From: an uncultured Oscillospiraceae bacterium
Lineage (GTDB): Bacteria; Bacillota; Clostridia; Oscillospirales; Oscillospiraceae
DNA length: 42,806 bases
Assembly (NCBI GenBank): GCA_947623875.1
Contig: CANQII010000005.1
Location: 1 to 42,806, forward strand
Direction: 5' to 3'
Shown here: positions 16,504 through 24,862 of the stretch, one piece after another
Layout: each line of letters begins with the position of its first letter
Numbering within the stretch: position 1 is the first letter of the stretch
The notes under the pieces: model-generated
Seen by the model: only the letters and a program-made list of their open reading frames with translations
Database searches by the model: none
Told to the model about the DNA's origin: nothing
Translations under genes and position numbers: made by a program

Positions 16504-17136
16504 ATGGCATTGGAAAGCGCAGTGAAACGCCTCTTTGCAAAGCTGTCCCCCCAGGGGAGCAAGCCAGACAGTGCGGAGAAGAAAGTGACGGAAGGGCCGC
16601 CCATTCCCCATGGCTGGGACAGCGACATGATCCCCGCGTCCAATGGCAAGGGACAGAGGGTGGAGCACTCCGGGGGCGGCGGGTACTCCAGCTCCGGCTC
16701 TGTCCGGATTCAGTGGGTGAGCCGGGAGACAGACGCTGAGGGCAAGCCGCTTCGGGAGCGGAGGCCGTCCCCCGCAGAGGTGAAGCAGCTGGATGTGGGG
16801 TTTCGGGCGGCTGGCAAGATCTACCCGGACCTCTCCAAGCTCACGGTGCAGGAGGAGAAGAACGGTCCCTGGGCCCTGGACATGTACGGCCGCACCGTGC
16901 TGGCCCTCCGGGAGCGCTTCCCTTGTTTCGATAGCGAGGACTTCCTCTACGAGCACCGCTACTTCCGCTGGTTCTACCTCTTCCAAGACGGCAAGCTCAC
17001 CTGCGTGTACCACACGGACGAGAGCCATACGGTAACCGTCACGGAGGACGTGCTGGACATCGAGGATCAGTGCTGGCGGGAGATGCAGGAGCTGGACTGC
17101 TTCCGGGAGAGGCGGGACCAGAACAAGGAGACCTGA
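16504..17136 (+). CDS. Hypothetical protein
   Basis: A 210-residue protein I do not recognise. Residues 1-60 are polar and probably disordered (SAEKKVTEGPPIPHGWDSD), followed by a glycine/serine stretch (HSGGGGYSSSGS, 56-67). The C-terminal half looks folded: WALDMYGRTVLALRERFPCFDSEDFLYEHRYFRWFYLFQDGKLTCVYHTDE, rich in aromatic and charged residues. No signal peptide or membrane segment. ATG 16504 follows GGGGAG. It starts just after the deleted ISKra4-like copy and is closed by a strong terminator. Codon use resembles the surrounding genes. Confidence 0.7.
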   Translation: MALESAVKRLFAKLSPQGSKPDSAEKKVTEGPPIPHGWDSDMIPASNGKGQRVEHSGGGGYSSSGSVRIQWVSRETDAEGKPLRERRPSPAEVKQLDVGFRAAGKIYPDLSKLTVQEEKNGPWALDMYGRTVLALRERFPCFDSEDFLYEHRYFRWFYLFQDGKLTCVYHTDESHTVTVTEDVLDIEDQCWREMQELDCFRERRDQNKET

Positions 17137-17147
17137 GTGCATGGAAA

Positions 17148-17190
17148 ACGGGCCTTTCGTGGATGGCGAAAGGCCCGTCTGTTGTTGCTG
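17148..17190 (+). terminator. Intrinsic terminator
   Basis: ACGGGCCTTTCG (17148-17159) pairs perfectly with CGAAAGGCCCGT (17167-17178), followed by CTGTTGTTGCTG. Confidence 0.8.
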
Positions 17191-17202
17191 ATTTTCACTG
17201 AA

Positions 17203-17220
17203 ATATTGACGGTTTTTTAA
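17203..17220 (+). repeat. Left terminal inverted repeat of the IS
   Basis: ATATTGACGGTTTTTTAA; mirrors 19780-19797 with one mismatch. Confidence 0.75.
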
Positions 17221-17260
17221 ATCGCGCATTTTAGCTCGTCTGCACGGCGCGATTGTATCG

Positions 17261-19618
17261 CTAGCTCTCATCCGGACGATTCTCTTGCTGTCCAGTGGTC
17301 TTTCTGCTGGGCCTTTTGTAGGAATCTTTGCTTCCTAGAGGGCGTCCTCTTTTGGAAGAGCCAGTTTTGGGAGGGCTTTTCTTTGGAGGATATTTCGTTG
17401 GCTTCCCCAACTCCGCATTCGTCCTTCTTGTTCGCGGCTGTGAATCCTTAGAACCCGTTGGGCGCCCGCGTTTCCGTGAACTCTCCTGAGGAGAGACTGG
17501 TACGGTGTTGGTCTGCACGCGTTCTTCACGAATTGTATCACGCACAATGGAATCAAGCTCAGGTTCTGTAGTCTCTTCATTGGCGAGCAATCCCTCAGCA
17601 CTCTCATCAGGTTCGCGATCCGATTCTTCTGGGATGATTGAACCACTGTCCTGCAATGGACTCGGAGTATTTTGAACGTCAGCATTGTAGCAGGAAACAC
17701 AATTGCCTTGAGGGCTGCCTTTTCCTGCATCGATAGCACAACAGCCATTCTGTTCTTCCTGATCCGAAGGGCAAATGAGAAAATCCCACACGTCCTGGTT
17801 TGAAGGATCTGGAATTTCAGGAATGCTGAGCACGGGGGTTTTCACTAGTATGAGACATTCTTCCAATGTAGTACACGAGCTGCTCCGTTGATCTAAATTT
17901 AAGTATCGTTTATTCACTATGGGTTCATATTCTCTGAGCGTGTCTTCGCTGATGCCAAACTCTTGTAACAGAACCCTCACTTTCGGACTCAAATTGTTGG
18001 AAAACACATATACATTGTTCGATAGCAGGTAAAATATTGTATCAAGCTCTAGAACGGCATCTGAAGGATCCATGCCAAGAGAGATACAGGTATTTGCTAG
18101 CTCGGTATAAATACTCGCAGCAATTTCATCAACAAAAATCTTTGCTCTGGAGCCAACACTGGTGTGCGTTCTAACGCTCTTTTCTCCCTGTGGTGCTTTA
18201 AAGTACTTGCGTGCAAGTTCCGATGCTTTTCTTAGGTCATAAATGTCGCTGATCTCCTTAGCGCTCTTATCCTCGGAAGATGCTATGGCGGAAAAACCAA
18301 TTGCATTCATTGCTTTATAAAGCTTTTTATAGTGAATGGTAACCTCTGCTGGCTTGCTGTTTTCTTCAATTTCTTTGCCTATTATGCCGTTCTTGCCATC
18401 TTTACCTATCATCAAATACTGCGCATATTTCTTTGGTATTTCATACTTTGTATCATTGGCAAGGGCTTTTTCAACTGCCAGCTTTGCTTGATATGTTCCA
18501 CTCATGAGATCCGTTCTCTGGAAGGCCGCAGCGATCGGATCACAAATCAGCGCAACATGCGCTGTAATATCATCATTTTGGAATACTTTAACATGACCTA
18601 CCGTTCCATACCGGTTTCTATCGATACAATACGCAGGATTCTCACGGATCTCTTCGCCGTGTTCCTGAACCATCTGAGTATGGCCATCTACCTGATCGGC
18701 CATCATAATCGTAAAGGGCAATCCTGTATTCGGAAGTTCTCTCATCATAGTTGCTGTGCAATAGCCCTGATCAAGGAGGGAACCTTTCGTTTCTAACGCG
18801 TAGGTTTTCAACTTGGCAGCTACTTGCTGTATTGCTGTGCAATCGGGTTGAGAACCTTGATAAGCAACGTGCGCAATCGGAATCCCCTTATACGCCCCGC
18901 TGGCAATAACAACCCACAGGAACGAGAGGATGGGATTGTGCTTGCCCGTCTTGTCTGGTCCTTGCTGCGCATCTTCCCTCTCTTCAGATGCGCAGGCGAT
19001 GTCAGCACGGTCAACAATTACGTAAGCATCCTCTACGCCCTTGCTGCGCCACAACCGAATCCAAGCATCCTGAAACAAGTTGTTCTTTGCGATCCATGCC
19101 TTGTCTCGAGACAACGCAGAATACCAGGAGTCGCGATTAACTGGCGATGCGAATAATACATGATCATGCCCTTCGAAAGTCAATCGGCTCGCGGAATTGA
19201 CGGAACATGCAATCAAAAAGCATGCATAATCTAAAATGGCACATGCAGCATTGATGCCATGGGTCTGTACCAATATTGGAAGGATTCCAAGTTTCATTGC
19301 AATGGCACATACAATCGCAAAGATCCCTGCTTTTCGCACAGGGCAATTCGGTTTCACGCTTTCCTTTGCTATGACCTTGCCCTCTTGCAGCTGGTCCGTA
19401 TGCTCACGGCCAAAGAGGGCAAAGTACTTCTGGTTTGGATGCATCATCCCGGGGGTATCGGATTTCACGCCCACACGTTGGAACTGTCTCTCTTTACCGG
19501 AACCGCTGACGTAGACGAGGTTGATCCGTCCAGTACCACGCACGCTGGGATTGCTGTCCTTGTGTTCTTTCACACAGGCTGGAATGGGTACCAGAACATC
19601 GTGCATGATCTTGGACAT
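17261..19618 (-). CDS. IS4/IS1634-like DDE transposase with C-terminal AT-hook tail
   Basis: A 785-residue transposase. The DDE core includes DAYVIVDRADIACASEE near residue 200, IPIAHVAYQGSQPDCTAIQQV about 260-280, and GSLLDQGYCTATMMREL, a layout like IS1634-type IS4-superfamily enzymes. Unusually, a tail of about 180 residues is low in complexity and ends with two AT-hook-like motifs, RKRGRPTGSKD and SKRGRPLGSKD, which in other proteins bind the minor groove of AT-rich DNA. ATG 19618 has GGAGGG 7 nt upstream. The reading frame is intact, so the element may be active. Subfamily is my best guess. Confidence 0.78.
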   Translation of the reverse strand: MSKIMHDVLVPIPACVKEHKDSNPSVRGTGRINLVYVSGSGKERQFQRVGVKSDTPGMMHPNQKYFALFGREHTDQLQEGKVIAKESVKPNCPVRKAGIFAIVCAIAMKLGILPILVQTHGINAACAILDYACFLIACSVNSASRLTFEGHDHVLFASPVNRDSWYSALSRDKAWIAKNNLFQDAWIRLWRSKGVEDAYVIVDRADIACASEEREDAQQGPDKTGKHNPILSFLWVVIASGAYKGIPIAHVAYQGSQPDCTAIQQVAAKLKTYALETKGSLLDQGYCTATMMRELPNTGLPFTIMMADQVDGHTQMVQEHGEEIRENPAYCIDRNRYGTVGHVKVFQNDDITAHVALICDPIAAAFQRTDLMSGTYQAKLAVEKALANDTKYEIPKKYAQYLMIGKDGKNGIIGKEIEENSKPAEVTIHYKKLYKAMNAIGFSAIASSEDKSAKEISDIYDLRKASELARKYFKAPQGEKSVRTHTSVGSRAKIFVDEIAASIYTELANTCISLGMDPSDAVLELDTIFYLLSNNVYVFSNNLSPKVRVLLQEFGISEDTLREYEPIVNKRYLNLDQRSSSCTTLEECLILVKTPVLSIPEIPDPSNQDVWDFLICPSDQEEQNGCCAIDAGKGSPQGNCVSCYNADVQNTPSPLQDSGSIIPEESDREPDESAEGLLANEETTEPELDSIVRDTIREERVQTNTVPVSPQESSRKRGRPTGSKDSQPRTRRTNAELGKPTKYPPKKSPPKTGSSKRGRPLGSKDSYKRPSRKTTGQQENRPDES

Positions 19619-19779
19619 ACAATCCCTCCTTTAAAATCCTATTTTGGCACAGCTGCGATACAGCAACCGCAACACCCCAACAACTACGCTATGTTCTTTG
19701 AAGGCCACGCCTCCTCCGAACTTCTCCTGCAAAGTGCGGACGGGATTTTCAGCCACACAGATCACCAAGACAAGCGGGA

Positions 19780-19797
19780 TTGAAAAACCGTCAATAT
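19780..19797 (-). repeat. Right terminal inverted repeat of the IS
   Basis: TTGAAAAACCGTCAATAT; see the left repeat. Confidence 0.75.
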
Positions 19798-19827
19798 CGT
19801 ATTGGAAGTCTTGGGATGTATGGGGGG

Positions 19828-20037
19828 TCAGAGGGTGAAGTCCTCGTTGTCAAACTTGGAGAAGGAGGCCGCCAAGGGCTTGGGGGGCACCCGCTTGAGA
19901 GGGTCGTAGCGGAAGCGGCGGCAGGAGCCGGCGGCGGAGACGATGCCCTTTTTCACGCAGATCACCTGTTCCTCGTCCAGCCGCTCCCCGCGGGTGCAAT
20001 AGGCACATCTGGGTTCAATGTCCTTGTTAAACAGCAT
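19828..20037 (-). CDS. Small four-cysteine protein (clostridial conserved type)
   Basis: A 69-residue protein with C11-x2-C14 (CAYC), C27 and C39, probably a zinc-binding knuckle, followed by SCRRFRYDPLKRVPP and ending in EDFTL. Small proteins of this pattern occur in many Clostridia but have no known function to my knowledge. ATG 20037 has GAGGG 7 nt upstream. It lies 31 bp from the ylbJ stop on the same strand and may be co-transcribed with it. The IS inserted about 30 bp beyond its 3' end. Confidence 0.75.
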   Translation of the reverse strand: MLFNKDIEPRCAYCTRGERLDEEQVICVKKGIVSAAGSCRRFRYDPLKRVPPKPLAASFSKFDNEDFTL

Positions 20038-20068
20038 GGGGCATCCCTCTCTCCCTGAGATGGGCCCA

Positions 20069-21247
20069 TTATACACGAGTCCTGCCCCGTTTTCCACACC
20101 TTTTTGAGAGCGCCACCCCACAAAATATGGTAAAGAGCAGCCAGACCCCGCAGGCGGACACTGTGGAGATGGCGAGGGCGGAGGAGAAGTCCAGGGTGGC
20201 AATCTGCTCCGTCTGGTCTGCCAGATATTCAGACACCGGCGCGGTGAGATTCCAAAACCGAGCCAGTACCGCCGTGAGTCCCGCTGCAATGAGACCATGG
20301 CACAGTTTGCCTGCAAGATATACCCTTGGCGAGAGCCCGCTGTCCACCAGAAAAGCCAGCACCTGGCAGTGGACGGAGAGCCCCGCCCACCCCAGCATAA
20401 AGGCGGCCATAGAGATCCGGCCTGTCAGGTCCGCCTCACCCCGGAGGGAGGACACGCCGGAGGAGAGCTCCAGTAAGCCGGATACCAGGCGCTTTGCCCA
20501 CTGAGGCTGGAATCCCAGAAGAGACAAGCCTTTCGCGGCGAGACTGAGCACCCCGTATTTGGAGAGCAGCCGCAGCACCACGGCGAAGAACACCACAAAG
20601 CCGCAGATGCTGAGGGTGCTCTGTACCGCCCGGGACACCGCCCCGGTAAAGGCCGCCGGGACGGTAACCGCCTCGATGGGTTTCGGCTTGGACACCGGCT
20701 TCTGGGTGTGTTCTTCTCTACGGGGCTCATAGAAGCGAAAGAGCAGCCCGGTGAGAAGAGAGGCGGCTGCGTGGGTGAGATAGAGGAGCAGGCCCACTCT
20801 GCCGTCCCCGAAGACCCCGGCCCCCACCACACCCAGAATGAACGCCGGGCCAGAGTTGTTGCAGAAGGCCAAGAGCCGCTCCGCCTCGGTGCGGGTGCAT
20901 AGCCCCTGCTGATAGACTTGCAATGCAGTCCTGGCCCCCACTGGATATCCGCCCACAAACCCTAACGCCACCGCCGTGGCGCAGCTGCCGCTCACCCGGA
21001 AGAGGGGGCGCATGATCCCCTCCATAGCCCGGCCCAGGTAGGCGGCGAGGCCCAGATCCACCACCAGGGCGGAGAGGACGAAGAAGGGGAAGAGGGAGGG
21101 GACGATCACGTTGAAGCAGAGCTCCAGCCCGTCTCTCGCTCCGGCGGCGGCCTCTTGCGGTGCCGCCACCAGGGCCGCCGCGGCGAGAAGCAGCGCCAGC
21201 CCCAAGGCCCCGTCCCGAAATCCCTTTGCCCGTACCAATGCCAGCAT
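20069..21247 (-). CDS. ylbJ: Sporulation integral membrane protein YlbJ-like
   Basis: A 392-residue polytopic membrane protein with two nucleoside-transporter-gate-like halves. YlbJ signatures are the N-terminal LCFNVIVPSLFPFFVLSALVVD, GFVGGYPVGARTAL and CNNSGPAFILGVVG, then a second half with SSGVSSLRGE and GWAGLSVHCQVLAFL. YlbJ is required for normal spore formation in Bacillus and is a common marker of endospore formers. ATG 21247 with GGAGG 7 nt upstream replaces the longer track start. A hydrophilic linker (about 180-205) separates the halves. Confidence 0.88.
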   Translation of the reverse strand: MLALVRAKGFRDGALGLALLLAAAALVAAPQEAAAGARDGLELCFNVIVPSLFPFFVLSALVVDLGLAAYLGRAMEGIMRPLFRVSGSCATAVALGFVGGYPVGARTALQVYQQGLCTRTEAERLLAFCNNSGPAFILGVVGAGVFGDGRVGLLLYLTHAAASLLTGLLFRFYEPRREEHTQKPVSKPKPIEAVTVPAAFTGAVSRAVQSTLSICGFVVFFAVVLRLLSKYGVLSLAAKGLSLLGFQPQWAKRLVSGLLELSSGVSSLRGEADLTGRISMAAFMLGWAGLSVHCQVLAFLVDSGLSPRVYLAGKLCHGLIAAGLTAVLARFWNLTAPVSEYLADQTEQIATLDFSSALAISTVSACGVWLLFTIFCGVALSKRCGKRGRTRV

Positions 21248-21312
21248 AGCCTCGCCTCCTGAAGGGGAGTCTATGCGGAGAAGTGGAAAAACTTGCCTGT
21301 CCCAATCTGGCC

Positions 21313-21352
21313 GGGAAAACAGCAAGGGCAGCGCCGTGGCGGCGCTGCCCTT
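21313..21352 (-). terminator. Terminator of the antiporter operon
   Basis: Read on the minus strand, AAGGGCAGCGCCG (plus 21340-21352) pairs perfectly with CGGCGCTGCCCTT (plus 21324-21336) across a 3-nt loop, followed by GCTGTTTTCC. Confidence 0.78.
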
Positions 21353-21388
21353 GGATTTTGGATTGTTGGGTTGTGCAGTCCGCCGTGC

Positions 21389-23377
21389 TCAGCGGAGGAG
21401 CAGGATGAGGATCATATACCCCATGGCCACGCAGAAGCCCACGCCGAAGAGCAGCAGGCTGTAGCTGATGGAGCTCACGATCCGCTGGGACACAAAGTCC
21501 TGCCGCTCCCGGGGCAGGAAGTTGCCGGGCTTGTAGTCCTCCTCGTTCCGGGGCGGAATGGGACGCTTGCGGAGGACGGAGTGGTTCAATAGGGAGACGC
21601 CCCAATCGGTGAGGTGGTCCAGGATCCGACACACCAGTGCGGTTACAAACGGGATGATGTACTGCACCAGAGGCCGGTACACCAGCATCTCCAGATCCAG
21701 CCAGGCGGGCCAGCGGTTCACGTAGATCTTCCGGCCGCTCTCCTGGTCCTTGGCCATGAGCAGGGTGCGGATGATGAGCAGATACACCGCCGCGCCGATG
21801 CCGAGAGAGATGGCGGCGCCTTTCAAGTTGGTGAGGCTGAACCAGGCGATGGCGTGCTCCGGGCTCTCCCCGCCGGTGAAGCCCTGAGCCATCTTGGCGA
21901 TACCGCCCATGATCTGGGTGGGCAGCATGCCCATCAGGGGCAGGAGCAGGGCGGGAATGGCGATGCAGAGGGCGGAGTGCAGGTGCATGTAGGGCTTTTT
22001 GTGTTCCTCGAAGGGATGCATGGGTTTCTCCCAGAAGATACAGATGTAGAGCTTGGTCATATAAGCTGCGGTGAGGCCGCCGCTGATGAGAAAGATCCAC
22101 TCCACACAGTGGAAGAGAGCGGTGCCGGCTCCAGCGGCCTCCAGCAGCTCGATGTACTCCACAATGGACTCGTGGAGCAGGGTCTTGCTGATATAGCCGT
22201 TCCAGAGGGGCACGCCGGTGATGCCGAGAACCCCCATCAGGAAGCAAATGTGCAGCAGGGGCTTGTTGCGGCCCCAGCCCCGGAGCTTGTTGAGGTCCAG
22301 GACGTGGAGGTTCATGAAGATGGCGCCGGCGCAGAGAAACAGCACCAGCTTCAGCATGGAGTGGTTCACCATGTGCAGTACCGTGCCCCACACCGCCAGG
22401 CTGTTGTGGTGTCCCAAGAGGCCCTGCATGCCGATGCCCACCAGGATGAACCCGATCTGGGACATGGAGGAGCAGGCCAGGGTGCGCTTGAGATCGATGG
22501 AGAACACCGCCAGAAGGGCCCCCAGGAACATGGTGATCACCCCAAGAGTGAGGATCAGGGAACCCCATGTGCCATCGTGGAAGAAGAGCCGGCCGGAGAG
22601 CACCAGCACGCCGAAGATGCCGGCTTTCGTGAGGATGCCGGAGAGCAGGGCTGATGCCGGCGCCGGTGCCACTGGGTGTGCCTTGGGCAGCCAGATGTGC
22701 AGGGGGAACATGCCGGCCTTGGCCCCGAAGCCGAAGAGGATCAGGATGCCGGCGGTGTATAGAAGCATCTGGTTGGTGCACTGTTCCGCTGCGGCCTGAA
22801 TCTCATCAAAGCTGAGGGTGCCCAGGGCACTCTGGAGCAGGAACAGGCCCATCAGCATCACCATGCCGCCGATCACGGCCACGGCGATGTAGGTCTCGCC
22901 GGCCCGCATGGCGCCGGGCTTCTCGTCGTGGATCACCAGCACGTAGGAGGTGAAGGACATGATCTCAAAGAAGACGAAGGTGGTGAAGAAGTCGTTGGAG
23001 AGGAACACCCCCACCGTGGCCCCGCAGGTGAGCAGGGTGAAGAGGTAGTAGCGGTTCCGGTTGCGGTAGTGCTCGAGATACTCCCCGGAGAAGACAGTGG
23101 TGGACATCCACATCAGCGCTGCCACTGCGGCGTAGAGGGCCCGGAAGCCGTCCAGTTTGAAGGTGAGGCCGTTGGCGCAGATGTAGGGGATGGCGAAGGT
23201 GTATGTGTGGCCCGTGGCCGCCATTGCAAAGAGAATCGCGGCGGAGACAAAGGTGGCGATGCCGAAGAGACTGGCTACAATGTCCCGGGCGGGCTTGCTC
23301 TTCCGGCCCACCAGGTACGAGACCAGAGCGCCCGCCATGGGGCAGAAAATCGGCACCAGCAGAAATGGATTGCTCAT
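21389..23377 (-). CDS. NuoL/HyfB-like proton-conducting antiporter subunit (fourth in operon)
   Basis: A 662-residue membrane protein of the complex I/Mrp antiporter superfamily. The core signature is GFGAKAGMFPLHIWLPKAHPVAPAPASALLSGILTKAG, and a conserved glutamate lies in TFVFFEIMSFTSYVLV. The C-terminal 160 residues add an amphipathic stretch and two helices (YRPLVQYIIPFVTALVCRILDHL, then a final transmembrane helix), reminiscent of NuoL/HyfB-type long forms. It is the last gene of the operon; ATG 23377 has AAGGAGG 7 nt upstream. It presumably forms one ion path of the complex. Confidence 0.9.
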   Translation of the reverse strand: MSNPFLLVPIFCPMAGALVSYLVGRKSKPARDIVASLFGIATFVSAAILFAMAATGHTYTFAIPYICANGLTFKLDGFRALYAAVAALMWMSTTVFSGEYLEHYRNRNRYYLFTLLTCGATVGVFLSNDFFTTFVFFEIMSFTSYVLVIHDEKPGAMRAGETYIAVAVIGGMVMLMGLFLLQSALGTLSFDEIQAAAEQCTNQMLLYTAGILILFGFGAKAGMFPLHIWLPKAHPVAPAPASALLSGILTKAGIFGVLVLSGRLFFHDGTWGSLILTLGVITMFLGALLAVFSIDLKRTLACSSMSQIGFILVGIGMQGLLGHHNSLAVWGTVLHMVNHSMLKLVLFLCAGAIFMNLHVLDLNKLRGWGRNKPLLHICFLMGVLGITGVPLWNGYISKTLLHESIVEYIELLEAAGAGTALFHCVEWIFLISGGLTAAYMTKLYICIFWEKPMHPFEEHKKPYMHLHSALCIAIPALLLPLMGMLPTQIMGGIAKMAQGFTGGESPEHAIAWFSLTNLKGAAISLGIGAAVYLLIIRTLLMAKDQESGRKIYVNRWPAWLDLEMLVYRPLVQYIIPFVTALVCRILDHLTDWGVSLLNHSVLRKRPIPPRNEEDYKPGNFLPRERQDFVSQRIVSSISYSLLLFGVGFCVAMGYMILILLLR

Positions 23378-23389
23378 ATGCGGGCCTCC

Positions 23390-24862
23390 TTAAAAGGTCC
23401 CCGCTGCAATGCGCCCGAGGACGTCCACCAGAGAGGCGGAGCCCATCCCCAGCGCCAGCATGGAGAGGATGAGAATCACAAAGGGAACGGTCATGTAAAG
23501 GTTGGGGTCCGAGATGTGCCGTCCCTTGGGGGGCACGCTGTCCCGGGCGGGGAAGAAGGCGTTGCACACCGGGATGAAGAGGTAGGCTGCGGTGAGGACA
23601 GCGGAGATCAGAAGGGCGATCACCCCGATGAGAGGCAGCACCCCGCCGGCGTCCATGGCGGCGGTGGCAAGGCCGAACTTGCTGAGAAAGCCTGGCAGCA
23701 GGGGCACGCCCACGAGGGCCATGGAGCCCACGGTGAAGGCGGCAAAGGTGATGGGCATCTTCCTGCCGAGACCGTCCAGCTCCGGCACCCACTCTCTGTG
23801 GGTCCGGTACATCACCGCACCGGCGCAGAAGAACAATGTAATCTTCATGACCCCGTGGAACAGCATGTGGCTGAGACCGGCCGCCAGCCCCGCCGGTGTC
23901 ATGAGGGTGACGCCAAAGACAATATAGCTCAAATTGCTCACCGTGGAGTACGCCAGGCGGCGCTTCAAGTGCTGCTCCCGTAGGGCGGTGGCAGAGCCGA
24001 AGACGATGGTGAACATGGCAAAACACATGGCCACGGTCTGGGCCCAGGTGCCGGAAAGAAGGGCGGGGCCAAAGCAGTAGAAGGTGACCCGCATGATGGC
24101 GAAGACGCCGGCCTTTACCACCGCCACCGCGTGGAGCAGGGCGGTAACCGGAGTGGGGGCCACGCCGGCGGCGGGAAGCCAGCCGTGGAAGGGGAAGATG
24201 GCCGCCTTTACCCCGAAGCCGAAGAAGCAGAGCAGATACGCGCCACGGAGCAGGTTGGCCCGGGGGTCGTCCGGAGACAGGAACCCGCCGTACTCGAACC
24301 GCAGGGAGGTGTTGCCCAGCACGTACAGCACCATCATGCCCACGAAAGCCATGGCGGCGCCGCCGATGGAGTAGGTCAGGTACTTCTTGCCCGCCTTGAT
24401 GGACCGGACATCGCCGGTGTGCATCACCAGGGGCAGGGTGATCAGGGTGAGCATCTCATAGAAGAGGTAGAAGGTCATGAGATTGGAGCTCATGGCGATG
24501 CCTAAGGTGACGCCGTAGGTGCCGGTGTAGTAGGTGAAGAAGCGGTTGTGTCCGTCCTCGTGCTTGATGTACTCCAGGGCGTAGAGACTGGCCAGCGGCC
24601 AGAGGAAGGCCACGAGACCGGCGAAGACGCAGGCCAGTCCGTCCAGACGGAGGGAGATGGAGAGGTCCTCTGTGAGGCGGAGCAGCCGCAGGGTGCCCTC
24701 TGGCCGGTGGATCAGCATTGCCAGCACCAGCAGAGAGGTGGCGCACACGGAGACCATCACGATCCGCTGCCGCACTTTTGCACTTCTGGGACGGAGAAAG
24801 ACGATGAGCAGGGCGGCTGCCAGAGGCAGCAGCACAGCCACCAGCATGAAAATCCGGCTCAT
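23390..24862 (-). CDS. MnhD/NuoM-like antiporter subunit (third)
   Basis: A 490-residue, about 14-helix membrane protein. Signatures are GFGVKAAIFPFHGWLPAAGVAPTPVTALLHAVAVVKAG, the helix MTFYLFYEMLTLITLPLV with the conserved Glu, and HLKRRLAYSTVSNLSYIVFG. The ATG overlaps the stop of the preceding gene (ATGA at 24859-24862), so translation is coupled. One of four large antiporter-type subunits in the operon; whether it moves Na+, K+ or H+ cannot be told. Confidence 0.9.
   Translation of the reverse strand: MSRIFMLVAVLLPLAAALLIVFLRPRSAKVRQRIVMVSVCATSLLVLAMLIHRPEGTLRLLRLTEDLSISLRLDGLACVFAGLVAFLWPLASLYALEYIKHEDGHNRFFTYYTGTYGVTLGIAMSSNLMTFYLFYEMLTLITLPLVMHTGDVRSIKAGKKYLTYSIGGAAMAFVGMMVLYVLGNTSLRFEYGGFLSPDDPRANLLRGAYLLCFFGFGVKAAIFPFHGWLPAAGVAPTPVTALLHAVAVVKAGVFAIMRVTFYCFGPALLSGTWAQTVAMCFAMFTIVFGSATALREQHLKRRLAYSTVSNLSYIVFGVTLMTPAGLAAGLSHMLFHGVMKITLFFCAGAVMYRTHREWVPELDGLGRKMPITFAAFTVGSMALVGVPLLPGFLSKFGLATAAMDAGGVLPLIGVIALLISAVLTAAYLFIPVCNAFFPARDSVPPKGRHISDPNLYMTVPFVILILSMLALGMGSASLVDVLGRIAAGTF

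Larger units (their letters stand above)
17203..19797. mobile_element. IS4/IS1634-like insertion sequence
   Basis: A 2.6-kb element with a single transposase gene on the minus strand, bounded by inverted repeats ATATTGACGGTTTTTTAA (17203-17220) and TTGAAAAACCGTCAATAT (19780-19797), 17 of 18 matching. Base composition is more AT-rich than the flanks. No target duplication is visible next to the repeats, so exact ends are uncertain by a few bases. Confidence 0.75.

Noticed and set aside
17190-17215. Target-site duplication of the IS
   Set aside because: Bases outside the two terminal repeats (CACTGAA and CGTATTG) do not match, so no duplication is claimed.
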